The translations under genes were made by a program, and so were the position numbers. A stretch of 64,000 bases of DNA from Nipponacmea schrenckii (taxonomy: Eukaryota > Mollusca > Gastropoda > Lottiidae): contig JAUJPP010000007.1 in NCBI GenBank assembly GCA_030562195.1, positions 15,497,769 to 15,561,768 on the forward strand. The letters are read 5' to 3'. Positions 24,701 through 36,690 of this stretch are shown here, in pieces (within the stretch, counting starts at the first letter, position 1; each line of letters begins with the position of its first letter). The notes under the pieces were generated by a model, which worked only from the letters and a program-made list of their open reading frames with translations, made no database searches and was not told the origin of the DNA.

Positions 24701-27700
24701 TTTACTGATGAATAGAGCTCGTATTGGCTAAGTTTAAAATTTTAATTTTTTTCTTCTATTATCCCTTTAAACAGATTTTTGATTTTAATCTGTCAAGAAT
24801 AGTATGAAGTGGATAGATGGCTGTCAGAAAATAATGATTCATGTTAATAAACAGAAATATACTAGTACTTCAGATTGGAAACTAAGGATCTAGAGTACTG
24901 GTATTGCCAAACACCACTCCCTTTGATAAGCTTGTCATTAAATATTAAATCAAAGGACACTTCTGATGTTTTTAGTTGTAATTTAAGGAGAAAGAGAGGT
25001 GAGAAAGGAGAAGTCACTGAAACGTTCACGGAGCAAATTGTTAGAAAATTAACAGAACAAAGAATAGAAGAGTTAAAGAAGATAGTGGTAGAACAGCAAC
25101 AGAAATATAAGATGAAATTGTCAAGATAAAGATGTGTCATGTAATAGTAAATATGATAATATATTGCTTCAATAATGATTTTAGAAAGATTTTGATTAAT
25201 TGTCAAATGTAGAAGTATTCTGCAAAAATGATTCATGTAATAATATAAAGAAATATACTGAGTATTCAGATTGGAAACTAAATCTGATACTGGATGCAAA
25301 TTGATAAGCAAAATTTAAATCAAAGAATTCTGATTTTTTAATGAATTGTAGGTAGAAAGAAGTAGAAAGGATAAGTATGAACTATCAGGACAAATATGAT
25401 AAGATGTTAACTGAACAAAAATATAGAAATTAAAGATAATACTGTAGAACATCAAAATAATGATGTACTGCAAAATTCAATCTATATGATAATGATGTTA
25501 CTGCAAAATTCAAATCTGATAATGATGTTACTGCAAAATTTTTCATAAATTTTAGATAAATTTAATGAGGTTACTGCTACATTCAAATAATAATAATGAT
25601 GTTACTGCAAAATTAAATCTGATAAGTAAATGTTACTGCAATTCAAATCTGAAATATTTACTGCATACTATGTATTGTTACTGCAAAATTCAAATATGAT
25701 AATGATGTTAACTGCAAAATTCAAATCTGATTAATGATGCAATAAGTTCGCAATTCAAATCTATTTGTATTAGAAAATTCGAAAATGCTTGATATAGAGT
25801 TAATAAAATCAAATCAGATTAGATGTATTAAAATTACCAAAATTGTGGATGTTCACTGGTAATTAGAATGTATTAGTTTATATGACGTATGTGCAATATG
25901 AAATGATGCACTCGCTATCGAATGATATTTTTATTTAACATTAACAAGATATGTATTAGTTCGTGAATTAATAAAATTCAAAGATATGATGTGGTATGAT
26001 AATAATATATAAACCTCCATGTATTTTGACAATGGACTCAGATATGTTTTGTTAATAATAGATTTTTTTAGGGGAGAATTAGGTCCAATATACAAGGACC
26101 TGGTCCTGTCTAACATTCAGCAATAGGGCAATACAATGAATGCTATGCAAAAAAGTTTTGAGTTAATTATTATGAATTCCATAAGGTTTCTAATTTGATT
26201 CGATCAATACAAATCTATTTACAGAGAAAAGAATAAGTCTCAACAAGCACAGACAGATAAAAGAGATGTACCAGGTAAAAATCTTTCTACATAATAATGG
26301 CTTAATTTGATTTGTTTTAGAATCATTCTTTTAACTGAATATTCTGAATCCTGCATATTTAGATGGCATAGTTTGTTGTCATTGTCAAAGATATGGCTTA
26401 TTCCTGCTTTAATCTTGTCTTGAATAGGATCCCATAAACAGAAGAAAGTAACTGAATCAAAGACTGGTGATAATATACAAGATGTTGATGATTCTACTCA
26501 AGATTCAATAGACAGTGGTGGTATAGATGTTTCTGGGGTAGGTACACATATATGTTGCTTTTGATCAAGATGTTTTGTTTTCTGCATTTTATGGAGTGAA
26601 CTGCTCTTGTGATCCATGATCTGACAAAATTTGTATGCAACACATGCTGTAGGTCATTGAAATATTTGACCAATAAAATGCTTGCACTATGTGGTAGGAA
26701 TATTTTGATGATAATATAATTATACAGATGCTTTTAAATCAAAATTTGAACTGAATTTAATGAAAATTTCTGTCAGATCATGGATATGCTTGTGGATGTG
26801 GAACTCACATAAAAAAGATTAAGTGTTTATGTCTGCTTTTAATCAGATCAAGTTAAGGTACATTGGATTGGTTATATTGGTATTTCATAGCTTTACAATC
26901 ACATGCTTTTGCTTTTCACACCTCACTAAATATTTGAATGACATTGAGAAGGAGAGAGCACATAATATATAAAGAACTCAAGGGAATAAGTTTTAGTATA
27001 AAATAGGCCTACTTCTTAAAAAACTAGGTATATGTGTTATGCCTATTCCCTTGTGTTCTTTTATTGAATTTTATTAAAAGCAATTTTTCAATAATTTCTT
27101 TATGGATAATGAATATGTTATTGACCAATTTTGAAAAATTCTATATCCACTCTAAGAGGTTGTTTTCATTATAAGGAATATTGCGGTCTATATTTTTGAT
27201 TTATTTAAAACTTGATGTGAATTTTTTAGTCTTCATATTCCTTCAGTGTTAAATAATAAGTCATTTAGTAACAGGAATAGTAAGTCATCTCTTTTACATC
27301 ATTTCAAGCTATAAGGAAACCATTCTTATATATTTTAGTTATCTGATGATAATCTAGGAGCAACACCAACTCTGCTAGCTCCAGCACCTACCATGACATT
27401 AACAATACCACCACCTAACTTAGCTAACAGTGGTACTAAACCACCCACATCCCCCCTACTCTCTTCGTTATTACTCAGTAAATTAAAGTCTGCTGATGGA
27501 CTCCAGCAGTTGAAATTGGTAAGGTTAAAAACTGAACTGCTTGTTTACTGAATTCAGGATTTTTGTTCACATTTTTTCAACTGATAACCGAAATTGGGTT
27601 TGAGTCAACTTTTCATCCTCTGGCTGGGCTAAGGTGTTTCATTTACTAACTGCATATTGTTTTATTGAAGTAACACTTTGACCATGCAGTGTGCGTTATG

Positions 27701-30700
27701 GAAAGTTTTGCCAAAATGTTCAGATTAAACTTCCCTCTGTTCAAGTTTCATTAAAAATTCATTGACTGTATACTTAGGCCTCTATTTATTTCCAAATCAA
27801 CTGATAAAGCTTGAATTTCGATTATTGCAGTTTAACAGGCCATTTGCTTAAATCAAACCTGAAAAGGTTATTAATCTTAGTCACAAGTATTTTGATGTTT
27901 TAAGGAAGCAGAAGAAAAGCATCAGCAACAAATTCTAGCTACACAAGCAGCAGAAGAGGCTATAGGTCAGTCAGATGTAGAAGGCACACCATCTGCGGTG
28001 CAATTAGATGTACAAATCAAGCTCAATACAGCTTTGGACTAATCTAGCGTTTAAAAGTTTGGACTAAATCTAGCATTTCAATAAAGTTCTATCATTTCAA
28101 TAACATTTGGACCTGATCTAGCATTTCAATAAATATCTATCATTTCAATAAAGCATTTGGACTAGATCTAGCATTTCAATAAAGCATTTGGACTACGATC
28201 AAGCATTTCAATAAAGCATTTGGACTAGATCTAGCATTTCAATAAAGCATTTGGACTAAGATCTAGCAGTTCAAGGAAGCATAATTATTGACTAAGATCA
28301 AGCATTTCAATGAAAATTTGGAAAGCCAAAATAAAAGATCCTCTGAACTGAAAGAAGGGAAATGCCATCAAATTGTGGAACTAATATGTAAATCTAACAG
28401 CTTTAATAATCTTACTACAAAACTTGATAAAAACAAATATTAGGAAATATGCAATTTGTTTCATGCAAATTTAACCATATAACCCTTTTTCCCTTGGAAA
28501 ACTCAATTTAAAATTTTTACTAATTCCTAAATGTAAATTGTAGAGTGATATAGAAATATTAAAAAAGCTTTCAATTATAAATGTAAAGGAAAGTCTGAAA
28601 TAAGTCAACTCTGAATAACTACATGTTTCAGGTTCTGTTTTAATATTTCTATATTTTTTTCTAAATGTAGTCTAGCATTAATGTCAAGGATAGGAGAGAA
28701 CAATTTTTAAAAATACTTTTAGAAATGGTTGCTCTGAAAATATTTTATATTGTTTGATTTTAGGTGCCCCAACCTTATCAAAGTTATTATTTACTCCTGT
28801 TAGTGGTCAGACTAAACTCACAGTATCACCACAGTCAGTTACTAGTAATAGTAAACCTAGTATAATAATAAACCAGTCAATTACTACCAATACACCAGGT
28901 TAGTATCTAACAATTATACCTCTTTCACACTGCTCAACTTGACCATTGAATTTAGTTAAATCCAATTCTGTTCAATATTTCGATTCGGTTCGGTTAGCTT
29001 TCGCACTGTAATCATATTTGGTTAACTGCTGAAAAAAGTTATCTAGATATTTATCTATTTTACGTAACAAGTCAAGTCACAGTAATTGAATTACAATTTT
29101 CATCATAATCAACTATGAACATATAACAATACAATTTCACTTGCCTCTTCATGATTCACTTATTCAGCAAATTTACCTCATTGCAAACAACATATTAGGC
29201 TACAGAAAAGTAAGTTGTAAAGCTCGATTTCATATCATATAATTTGGTTAATTTAGATGGGTAACACCAGTAAGTTTGCCATGAGGGAAATATTCATGTA
29301 CTTTATTAATCTCTTTCTTGTAATATTAGCATCTGTTAGCTGTGTTGAAAATTAGAAACCATGATCATAAATTTTATTAAACATATTATTGAAGCCATTT
29401 ATTTTTCAATACAGTTGTAGCTGATGTTGCTGTTGAAGAAACAGTTGATATTAAAGAAGAAGCAAAGGGAGATAATGATGTTGATATTGATGAGAAAACA
29501 GAAGTAGTGGTAACAGACGACAACAGTCAGACCACAACATCAACCAATCAAGATGATGGCCAAGTTGTAAGCAGGAATAATTAAAGATTTTTTTTCATTT
29601 CCATAAAGGCAAAATTTAAAATTATTTAAAAGAATGTTTTGTGCTTAAAAACTTCTTTCACAAGCGTTAATTATGACTTTGGATTGATGGACGCCATTTT
29701 TGAATTCAGTCATTGGCGATTTCATCAAGATATTTAGCACTGGTATTAACGTACACGATTAAAGTAGGAAACTAAACCAGATGACTGTATAATGTTATAA
29801 AAAAAACTTTTCCGTAAAGGTTTCAGGGTCATTTTACTTAAAAGTTTTTAAAGTCTTTCCCTTAAACACAACTCATAACTATGAAGAAGTTTGAAGTTTT
29901 ATATTTGTATGATTTAGTCCCAGGATGAGAGTGAAGTTGGTACTAGTTTATCTAATATAGAAATTAAAGAAGAACCACCATCCCCAGCTAGTAGTGTCAG
30001 TTCTAAAATTAGTGAGAGTGGTGGAAAATCATATCCTAGAGGACGTAGAAGTAAGTAGTCAAGTAACCCTAAGAAGCAGATTTTTTAACTTAAGTCTTAT
30101 ACTTCTTAAAGTAGAGATTCTTGTTTAATAAGAAATGACAATTTGTATCTTGTATTTCTAGGTATGTCTTCTAGAGGTAATAAAACTAGTAAAAGAGTTA
30201 CAAGAAGAAGTGTTGTGGTAAGTTATTTAGTGACAAACATTGGACTTGCTTTGTATTTTTGTGGATGGTGTAAGTTTTCTAGATATTTTCTAAATCAGAT
30301 TAAATATCAGTTTCAAACCAGTATTTGTTAGACTTAAAATGACTTTGTGTTGATAAATTCTAAAACTGGTAACATCATTTTTTAATTTTTTTTTTGTTGA
30401 TCGGGGGCAACATTTCTGTTTGAAATATCTGGTTGTGGGAAGGTTTATGATAATTTTGAATATACAAATGTTTGTATTTTTCACATCAATGATAATCAAG
30501 GACCATCAGAGTTTTAAACCTGATATTGAAATTACATTACGTAATAAGACTGGATGATATTTCATTTTTGTTGTTGTCCAATAAGATTACTGCATTTCTT
30601 AATATCTTGGTTTATCAAAGTAAGTTTTAGAGAATATGGACCCAGTTTTCTTGAAAACTTAACTTAAGATAATTTCAGTGTTCCAATCATCTTTAGATTT

Positions 30701-33700
30701 AGTTATGTTATAAATCAGATTACTGTATTTCCTAAAATCTGAATTTTAATTAATTTGGAGAAAATGGACCCAGGATGATTTTAGTGTTCCAATCATCTTT
30801 AAATTTAGTTACAATCCACGGTATTATTTCACCTTCGATGTCGACGGTGATTATTTCATGTATTAACCTGTGGTCGAATCTATCGGAAAGAGGGGGTTAA
30901 TAGTAAAAAAGAAACATAGTTTACCTTGGATTGTAAGTTAGATATAGACCTTAAATACCTCGGTTAATATTTGATTAATATTTCGAATATTAACCTCGTA
31001 TCGGTCTATGTCTTAAACATGTACTTATGTTATAAATAACGTTATCTGATAACTGTATTCTTTAAGTCTAGATATTACCTAAATTAAATTTTAGAGGATA
31101 AGGACCCTTTGACTATGTATGTATATTTTACTAGGAGAAAGATGACACCAGTTCGAAACATAGTGAAGGAGAGTTTACTGATGATGATATAGCAAGAGAA
31201 AGTGATGAAACAGGATCTCTATTAGCTACTCTACCTACTGGTTCACTCTGGCCTGATTCTATACCTAATAGTCCAGCTTCTATGTCAATGTGGTATGTAT
31301 ATAGTACCTTTTTCTCTAATTTTAGGCATCTTTTTCTCTTGCTTCCTTAAAAATCGTACATTATTAAAGATTATTTGTGTGTTAAAAGAAATTTCTGTTG
31401 AACAGATTCTACATCAAACCTTATCTTAATATCTCTGTTAACGCTGTTAATCTCCCTTATTACATTTAGGTATATATTTTGTTAAGTTGTATTCTCTCAT
31501 GTCAAATAATGACAGCACATGTGTTGAAATGTTATGTGTTTTGTTACCTTATTAAATGAGTGTGCTTATTCCCTAATATTGTCTTGTGTCTTAAATCAGT
31601 GTCCAAGTCAAGTTCTAGAATCTGTCAATTTGATGTCTTTCAGTTCTGATACTGAAGATGAAAAGGCGTTTAAAATCTGGAAGAAATCTATAATGTTAGT
31701 GTGGAGAACAGCAGCTAATCATAAGTAAGTATTGGTAATTATATTATCACTTCTTTCTCTGAGTAACCAGGTAGGCAATTTAAAGCTTTCTTTGAGTAAC
31801 CAGTGTAGGCAATTTAAAGCTTTCTTTGAGTAACCAGTGTAGGCAATTTAAAGCTTTCTCTCAGTAACCAGGGTAGGCAATTTATAGCTTTATCTGACTA
31901 ACAAGGGTAGGTAATTTATAGCTTTATCTGAGTTACCATTTAAATCTATTTATATGTTGTGAAAGTGTATTGACACTTTTGGCATTGTTATGTAATTCTA
32001 AAATAATTAAGATTGGTTACACAAAGTTAGAAATTGGAGCACCTGTTTTTCAACCTGTAAAACTTTGTGAACTAAGTATTCCTTTCAAGAAGTACATAAT
32101 AACTTATTTTCTTTAATGTTTTTCTAGCTTTTTTTAATATTGATTCAGGGAATTGATAGGGTTTTTTTTTTTGTACCATAAAAAATAGCTTTAACAATTC
32201 TGATTTTCATCAAACTATGCATCAGTCTCCGGAAAAAATTACATCAGATTTCAATTATGTGTATTTATTATCATTTCAGATATGCTAATGTTTTTACTCA
32301 TCCAGTAACCAATGAGATCGCTCCTGGATATTTAAATGTAGTGCACAGGTAACTAGGAGATTGTTAGAGAATTTTTCCTTTTCAATATCGTCAGTGTATT
32401 TATCACTGCAAGTGAAAATAAAATGCATTCATATGCCTGTAAAGTGATGTTTGGTAATATACCAGTATCACGATAAAAACCGGTCTATATTGTTAGTAAT
32501 ATCAGCTGATATACTGATATATGGTAATTATGATGATATGATTCAATCATGTTTCTGTTTACACAGCGGTCACATGCATTCGGTTTCTATGTGTATAAAC
32601 CCATTGGAAATATAAGCTCCGCCCCTTTACAAACTACTTTTATCAATGAGTTAGATTGACGTCATCTGCTTCTTGAACAAAGATGGTGGATTATGGCAAT
32701 TTTTTCTCAAAATTAAGACACTTTACGGAATGATAAAATAATTTTCAAATTCAAGCAAATGTGCGCACAATTTCAACCATATCATAAATTCATGACCCAT
32801 CACCTTCCATAATTGTATTTTCAACATGGCTGCAGTTGCGCAGTGGTTAACTTTTAGACAGTTGTAGACAGTAGACTATAAACGAAACGACCAGCTTACC
32901 ATTGATTGGGTGTTCTCTAGGGTATATAATTTTAGAATCTGTTTATTTGTGCTATGTTAAAATGTTATATATTTAGTAGCCAATTTAATGCCTTAAGATA
33001 TTGTTGAATTAGGTAAATAAATAGTTAAACATGTTAATTGATTGTGTACACAGATTTTTTTCTGTTTATTTATCAATAAACTGAAAAATTGTTAAGGTCA
33101 TTCCTTCAAACTTTCATTCAGATAAGATCCAGATAACAATTTTTTTAATTTTTTTTTTCAGACCAATGAATTTAACACTGATAAAACGTAATATAGAGTC
33201 TGGTGTAATCCGGACTACTCCTGAGTTTCAACGTGAAATGATGTTAATGTTTACCAATGCTATCATGTACAACAGTTCAGACCACAATGTGTATAAAATG
33301 GCCGTGGAAATGTATGATGATGTCATGGAAAGCATTGAGGTATGTTTGTGATGTTTTGAAATCGAAATGTTGTACCTCTTAAAACTATACATAAATAGAC
33401 ATTTAAAGTCTCAAACTTGGTGAATAGATGTGTACATTCATCAGTTGGACTTCCAAGTGTCATGATTATTAAAATCATAATTTGATCTTTTACGCAAATC
33501 AATTTTACCGCGAATGTCGATGGAGGTAGACAAAATGGCGCATCTTCAACATCGATTTGCGTCATTTTCATCGGGAAAAAATACTCAATTTTTTTTTAAC
33601 CGTATATAGTGCGCACCCCCTCTTTGATAGGGCCGTTTTAGGGTAAAAACCTGCGCATTATACACGGAATTATACGGTAAATAACCGAATCTATATATAA

Positions 33701-35347
33701 CATGATATATCCATTGAACTAAGTACATGCTTCTAAGCATATTTTAAAATTAAATTAATGGATTATTATTTATTTCAATGGAGTTATTTGTTTGAGTGAT
33801 TCTATCTTATAGTTTTGACACCAGGGAAGTTCTTTGATGGAAAAAGATTCATTTATTGTAAAAATTAAAACTTTGTCACCCTAAGAGAAAGTATTCTTTT
33901 AAAACTTTCACAAAAATTGAAAATACGCTATGTTTGATTTTTTTTTGTCTCATATCTGCAATTTTTCAGTTTTCAAAATTAGCATTTTACTGATACTGAA
34001 TGCGACATAAAACACACTAATAAGAAAATATTAACAATCCTTGATATCAATATATATTTGTAGCAATTTGTTAGTACACAGTTAATGGTATCTAGTGCTG
34101 AGAATAAATCATTACGTACATCACGCAGATCAGAAACTGTTGATAAGGTTAGTTTTTTTTATTTATTCAAAGACAGGCATTCAAACTGAAAATCTTACAT
34201 CTGCTCTTCAAGCCAGCCCCCTTGTCAGGGTGGGGTTCACATGGGCTAGGCCCCGGCAAGTGAAAATCAAGCCCAACCAATTGTCCTCTCTCAAGACCTT
34301 CTTCAGTTAGCAGAGGTTAATTTACAAAAAAACCTAAAAGATGAACATATTGATTGAGATTTTGGTGCCTTGGAATCGTCAGAAGTAAGTTCTCTGGGCT
34401 TCCAGTTTTCCAAATTTCCTGGGGGCAGGGGAAGAACCAGGATAAAAAATAAGCACCCCAGTACTAATTCAGTCCTGGCGACTGCCAAAATGGTAGATTT
34501 TTCCTTAATTGTAGGATATCCCAATCTTAATAAAATTAGATAACAATGTCCCTTCGGCCTTCATTATGTTTTTTCCTGTCTCCATTGTAATCTTATAAGA
34601 TTTATACAAAAATCACGACACTAATTTCAACCAATCACAGCGTTTCATTCAGAATCTATGTCAAAATATTGACTATCAGTTGTGGAATAGCAAAACCCAA
34701 AGTTGCAGTATGACCAATCATGACTTCAAAAAAAATAAGACAGCCTATACTTGCTTGTGAAAGTGATTCTGATTGAGAGTGTTGCATGGTAGTGGTGCCA
34801 TATATAACTTGTAGCCTCACCAGTAGGCCCTATGTGAACATGGTAAACATCTTGTTAGATTATTGTGGAAACCAAAATTATAAAAAATAACAAATTGAAA
34901 TTGTAATCTTATTTTAATGTGCACGTGGATAAAGTTATGCTTTAGTCTGTGTTCCAAGTCATGGCTTGGATTTGAAGACAAAACACAGTCTATAAGATTA
35001 TGACCCATCTTTATTCAGGCTCTTCTACTACTTCTCATCAAGGGAAATAACTCTTAACACTGATATATTCTCAGACCACAATATGACATTACAATATGAC
35101 TATTACCAGACATTATATATACTTTTTTTGTATTTAAAAGTAAGGACCCCAAGGTTGTAAAGCAAGTACTTAAGTGACTGTAACTATTGTTCTATTTATA
35201 GTTATAAACTTATATTCCAAAAAAGTTCTAAATTTTGTTCTTTCTATTTACTAGGATGAAGACCCTAAGAAGAGAAGACCCTCTTGTGACACACCAACTG
35301 AAGGTGGAAAAACAAAGAAAAGGAAAACAAGAGCAGATGATACATAA
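21734..35347 (+). CDS. BRD8: BRD8, bromodomain subunit of the NuA4/TIP60 acetyltransferase complex
   Basis: Nineteen exons join in phase: 21734-21749, 23414-23507, 23888-23957, 24175-24224, 24988-25119, 26225-26274, 26428-26537, 27339-27518, 27905-27965, 28764-28898, 29415-29566, 29918-30050, 30162-30217, 31135-31292, 31644-31724, 32280-32348, 33162-33339, 34064-34147, 35255-35347. The product is 633 residues. The N-terminus (DQWSTKEQLALACSVMKSGD, then NWVSVSR and PPEWFSQK) and RKRGEKGEV with a following coiled-coil-like helix match vertebrate BRD8. GAPTLSKLL (about 255-263) is also conserved. The middle is acidic, Ser/Thr/Pro-rich, with IKEE motifs. A single bromodomain lies at about 470-580, ending in MYNSSDHNVY, where Asn553 is the expected acetyl-lysine contact. 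The C-terminus is basic. In the nucleus BRD8 links TIP60/NuA4 to acetylated chromatin. The donor of exon 5 (GTCAAG) is weak, so that junction is the least certain. The 16-nt first exon is chosen from a good start context and matching phase. Confidence 0.93.
22010..22450 (+). repeat. Dispersed ~430-bp repeat, copy 1
   Basis: Ordered matches to 54390-54790 include CCAATACTTGGTTTCTGTAC, CTTGACTGTCACTGCACA, CACTATTT and ATTAGCATAAAA, all in the same orientation and spacing. No protein frame was recognised. This copy is in BRD8 intron 1. Confidence 0.75.
24437..24770. mobile_element. TTAA-flanked MITE, copy 2
   Basis: TTAA flanks at 24437-24440 and 24767-24770 bracket AGGGATACTGCATCTTAGAA on the left and, reverse-complemented, AGGGATAATAGAAG on the right. 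The left end continues TGAACATAAAATTTAAG as in copies 1 and 3. It lies in BRD8 intron 4. Confidence 0.75.
25235..25470 (+). pseudogene. Decayed tandem copy of BRD8 exon 5
   Basis: The block 24840-25110 (intron 4 end plus exon 5) is repeated about 390 bp downstream in the same order: ATTCAGATTGGAAACTAA, TTTAAATCAAAG, TTCTGATTTTT, then an exon-like part with AGGTAGAAAGAAGTAGAAAG, TTAACTGAACAAAAATA and GTAGAACATCAA. The exon-like part has indels and in-frame stops, so it cannot replace exon 5. Confidence 0.75.
25480..25760. repeat. Degenerate tandem repeat, GATGTTACTGCAAAATTCAA unit
   Basis: The unit AATGATGTTACTGCAAAATT, usually followed by CAAATCTGAT, recurs about eight times with variable spacing. 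It lies directly behind the decayed exon-5 copy in BRD8 intron 5. Confidence 0.8.
26050..26140 (+). repeat. Dispersed repeat with GAATTAGGTCCAATATACAA motif, copy 1
   Basis: GAATTAGGTCCAATATACAA followed by GGACCTGGTCCTGTCTAACA and TTCAGC matches 55950-56015 with few changes. It lies in BRD8 intron 5. Confidence 0.65.
27966..28042 (+). other. Possible alternative 3' end of BRD8 (read-through of exon 9)
   Basis: If the donor after exon 9 (G|GTCAGT) is not used, the frame stays open for 25 more codons (beginning GQSDVEGTPSAVQL and ending NTALD) before a TAA at 28040-28042. The composition looks protein-like. It would give a short BRD8 form of about 279 residues without the bromodomain. This is inferred from sequence only. 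Confidence 0.4.
28043..28315. repeat. Minisatellite carrying repeated AATAAA
   Basis: The unit GATCTAGCATTTCAATAAAG followed by CATTTGGACTA recurs with a period of about 30-31 bp. Six copies of AATAAA fall between 28080 and 28250. The array seems to derive from the sequence just after the alternative BRD8 stop (TTGGACTAATCTAGCGTTT). Confidence 0.85.
30805..31015. repeat. Inverted-repeat element in BRD8 intron 13
   Basis: TTACAATCCACGG near 30810 is mirrored by CCTTGGATTGTAA near 30922. Further on, ATAGACC...GGTTAATATT is mirrored by AATATTAACC...GGTCTAT around 30952-31011. This nested palindromic structure resembles a foldback MITE. Confidence 0.6.
31750..31940. repeat. ~35-bp tandem repeat
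   Basis: The unit GAGTAACCAGTGTAGGCAAT followed by TTAAAGCTTTCTTT occurs about five times with small changes. It lies in BRD8 intron 15. Confidence 0.85.
33390..33860. repeat. Fragment related to the TTAA-MITE family
   Basis: Motifs TACATTCATCAGTTGGACTT, CATTGAACTAAGTACATGCT and TTTTGACACCAGGGAAGTTC are shared in order with 9470-9690. The first resembles the inner part of MITE copy 2 (TATTCATCAGTGAACTTACC). It lies in BRD8 intron 17. Confidence 0.55.
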
Positions 35348-35476
35348 ATCAATCACAATCAATTGTGGATTTTCAAATATTGTTGCTTTAAATCAAACAA
35401 GATCCTAACTATTATTTGTCAAGCCTATAGTCATCCTGTGCCGTTTTTTAGTATATTAGAAATCACCATTTTATAA

Positions 35477-35482
35477 AATAAA
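35477..35482 (+). terminator. Candidate poly(A) signal of BRD8
   Basis: AATAAA lies 130 bases after the BRD8 stop codon. It is the first canonical hexamer downstream and fits the expected spacing for a short 3' UTR. Confidence 0.65.
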
Positions 35483-35559
35483 ACAATTATTATGGATGGA
35501 AACTTCTAGAATATTTATTATTTATTATATTCCTGATGACAGTATGAGAAATAATATTT

Positions 35560-35715
35560 TCGTTATTGGGATAACACTTTCTTGGTATAGCACTGATTCT
35601 CGTGCTGAAAATTGGCTGAGACCCGAACGGGTTCCGAACCAGCGATCTCAGAGTCAGGCACCCAATCGCCAGCAATACATGTCAACCGTCTAGACCACTC
35701 GGCCAACGGACTATC
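35560..35715 (-). repeat. tRNA-derived SINE-like element
   Basis: The minus strand reads GTTGGCCGAGTGGTCTAGAC, an A-box-like start typical of class II tRNAs (Leu/Ser), then a B-box-like GGTTCGGAACC some 55 bases later. No matching acceptor stem closes the structure, and the sequence runs on past the B box into GGGTCTCAGCCAATTTTCAG. That favours a SINE over a working tRNA. Confidence 0.6.
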
Positions 35716-36194
35716 CACAAAAAATGGAAGGCCGTGAACCGGTAGACTTTACTGCGAACATGCATTACCCCTCTGATAATCGTATGAGAAATAATAAATA
35801 TTATAAAAGTATCGATCTATAATAAATATTGTTTTATTTATCTATACTTGTTCTTCTAATATGCCATTGAAGGATCATCATTATATTGTTAAATGGTTTT
35901 CATATATTGTTCAATTACGTGAACTTAGAATTTTGCTATTCTGTTATTCCTTCCATCATGTTTTTGATGATATCCATTAAAATTTGATTTGGATATGAAA
36001 TAAAAGAAAGACCTCTGTAATCAATATCTATCATATAGAAATCAATGTATAAATTATAAAAGTCATTGTTGATATATGGAAGTCGCGTGGTATTCAAAAA
36101 TTTCTTGCTATATTGTAATGTATGCATGTACAAACAGTCAATTTAACTGTTTTTGTAAGTGTCCTCAAATTATATGTCACCAAATATCAAATGT

Positions 36195-36350
36195 GAAAGT
36201 AGGATTGGATATTTAGTATATCAAATAATTCTCAAAGCACTCAGACTCTGAGACAATGAAACTAGGATTGGATATTTGATGTTATGGAGTGCTGCAAATA
36301 ATTCTCCAAGTACTCAGTCTCTGAGACAATGATAGCCTAGCTGTGTACAC
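36195..36350 (+). repeat. ~95-bp tandem duplication
   Basis: TAGGATTGGATATTTAGTAT...CAAATAATTCTCAAAGCACT...CTGAGACAATG is repeated once directly downstream with minor differences. Confidence 0.8.
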
Positions 36351-36389
36351 TGAAGTCATACTGTTATAAGCATTTAATAGTTTAATACT

Positions 36390-36690
36390 CATAATAAAGA
36401 ACACAGGATATTGTATAACCAGAGAGTATAGTATAGATACTCTCTGGTATAACCCACTTCTTTAATTATGGTACATAAAATTTCAACACAATTTACACGT
36501 CATCAGGTGAAATGAAGGTATGTTTGTTCTGTTCCCAACTTCCCCTTTTGTTGCTATATACCCTCGAATTTACCTCCTCGTCTTCTTTTCCATCTGATGA
36601 CGACACGCTTAATTAGTGTTGAAACAGTATGTACCATTTTATTAAAGTGTTTTATACCATAACTTATTTCCTTGTGTTCTTTATTGTATG
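36390..36690. mobile_element. Foldback element with nested inverted repeats
   Basis: The outer arms are CATAATAAAGAACACAGGA (36390) and its near-inverse ending TTCTTTATTGTATG (36690). Further in, TGGTACATA...TTCAACAC and ...CGTCATCAG pair with CTGATGACG...GTGTTGAA...TATGTACCA. Within the left arm a tight hairpin ACCAGAGAGTAT/ATACTCTCTGGT lies at about 36418-36451. No coding frame. Confidence 0.75.

Noticed and set aside
24862..25311. 149-codon minus-strand frame
   Set aside because: It is the complement of BRD8 exon 5 and its flanks; the peptide is Tyr/Leu/His-rich, with no motif.
31534..31643. Upstream extension of the BRD8 bromodomain exon
   Set aside because: An earlier AG at about 31600 would put a TAG in frame; the acceptor at 31643 keeps the phase and matches the family.
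35620..35715. Possible tRNA-Leu/Ser gene on the minus strand
   Set aside because: A-box- and B-box-like sequences are present, but I could not pair an acceptor stem or a convincing anticodon arm, and the sequence continues as a repeat. It is listed as SINE-like.
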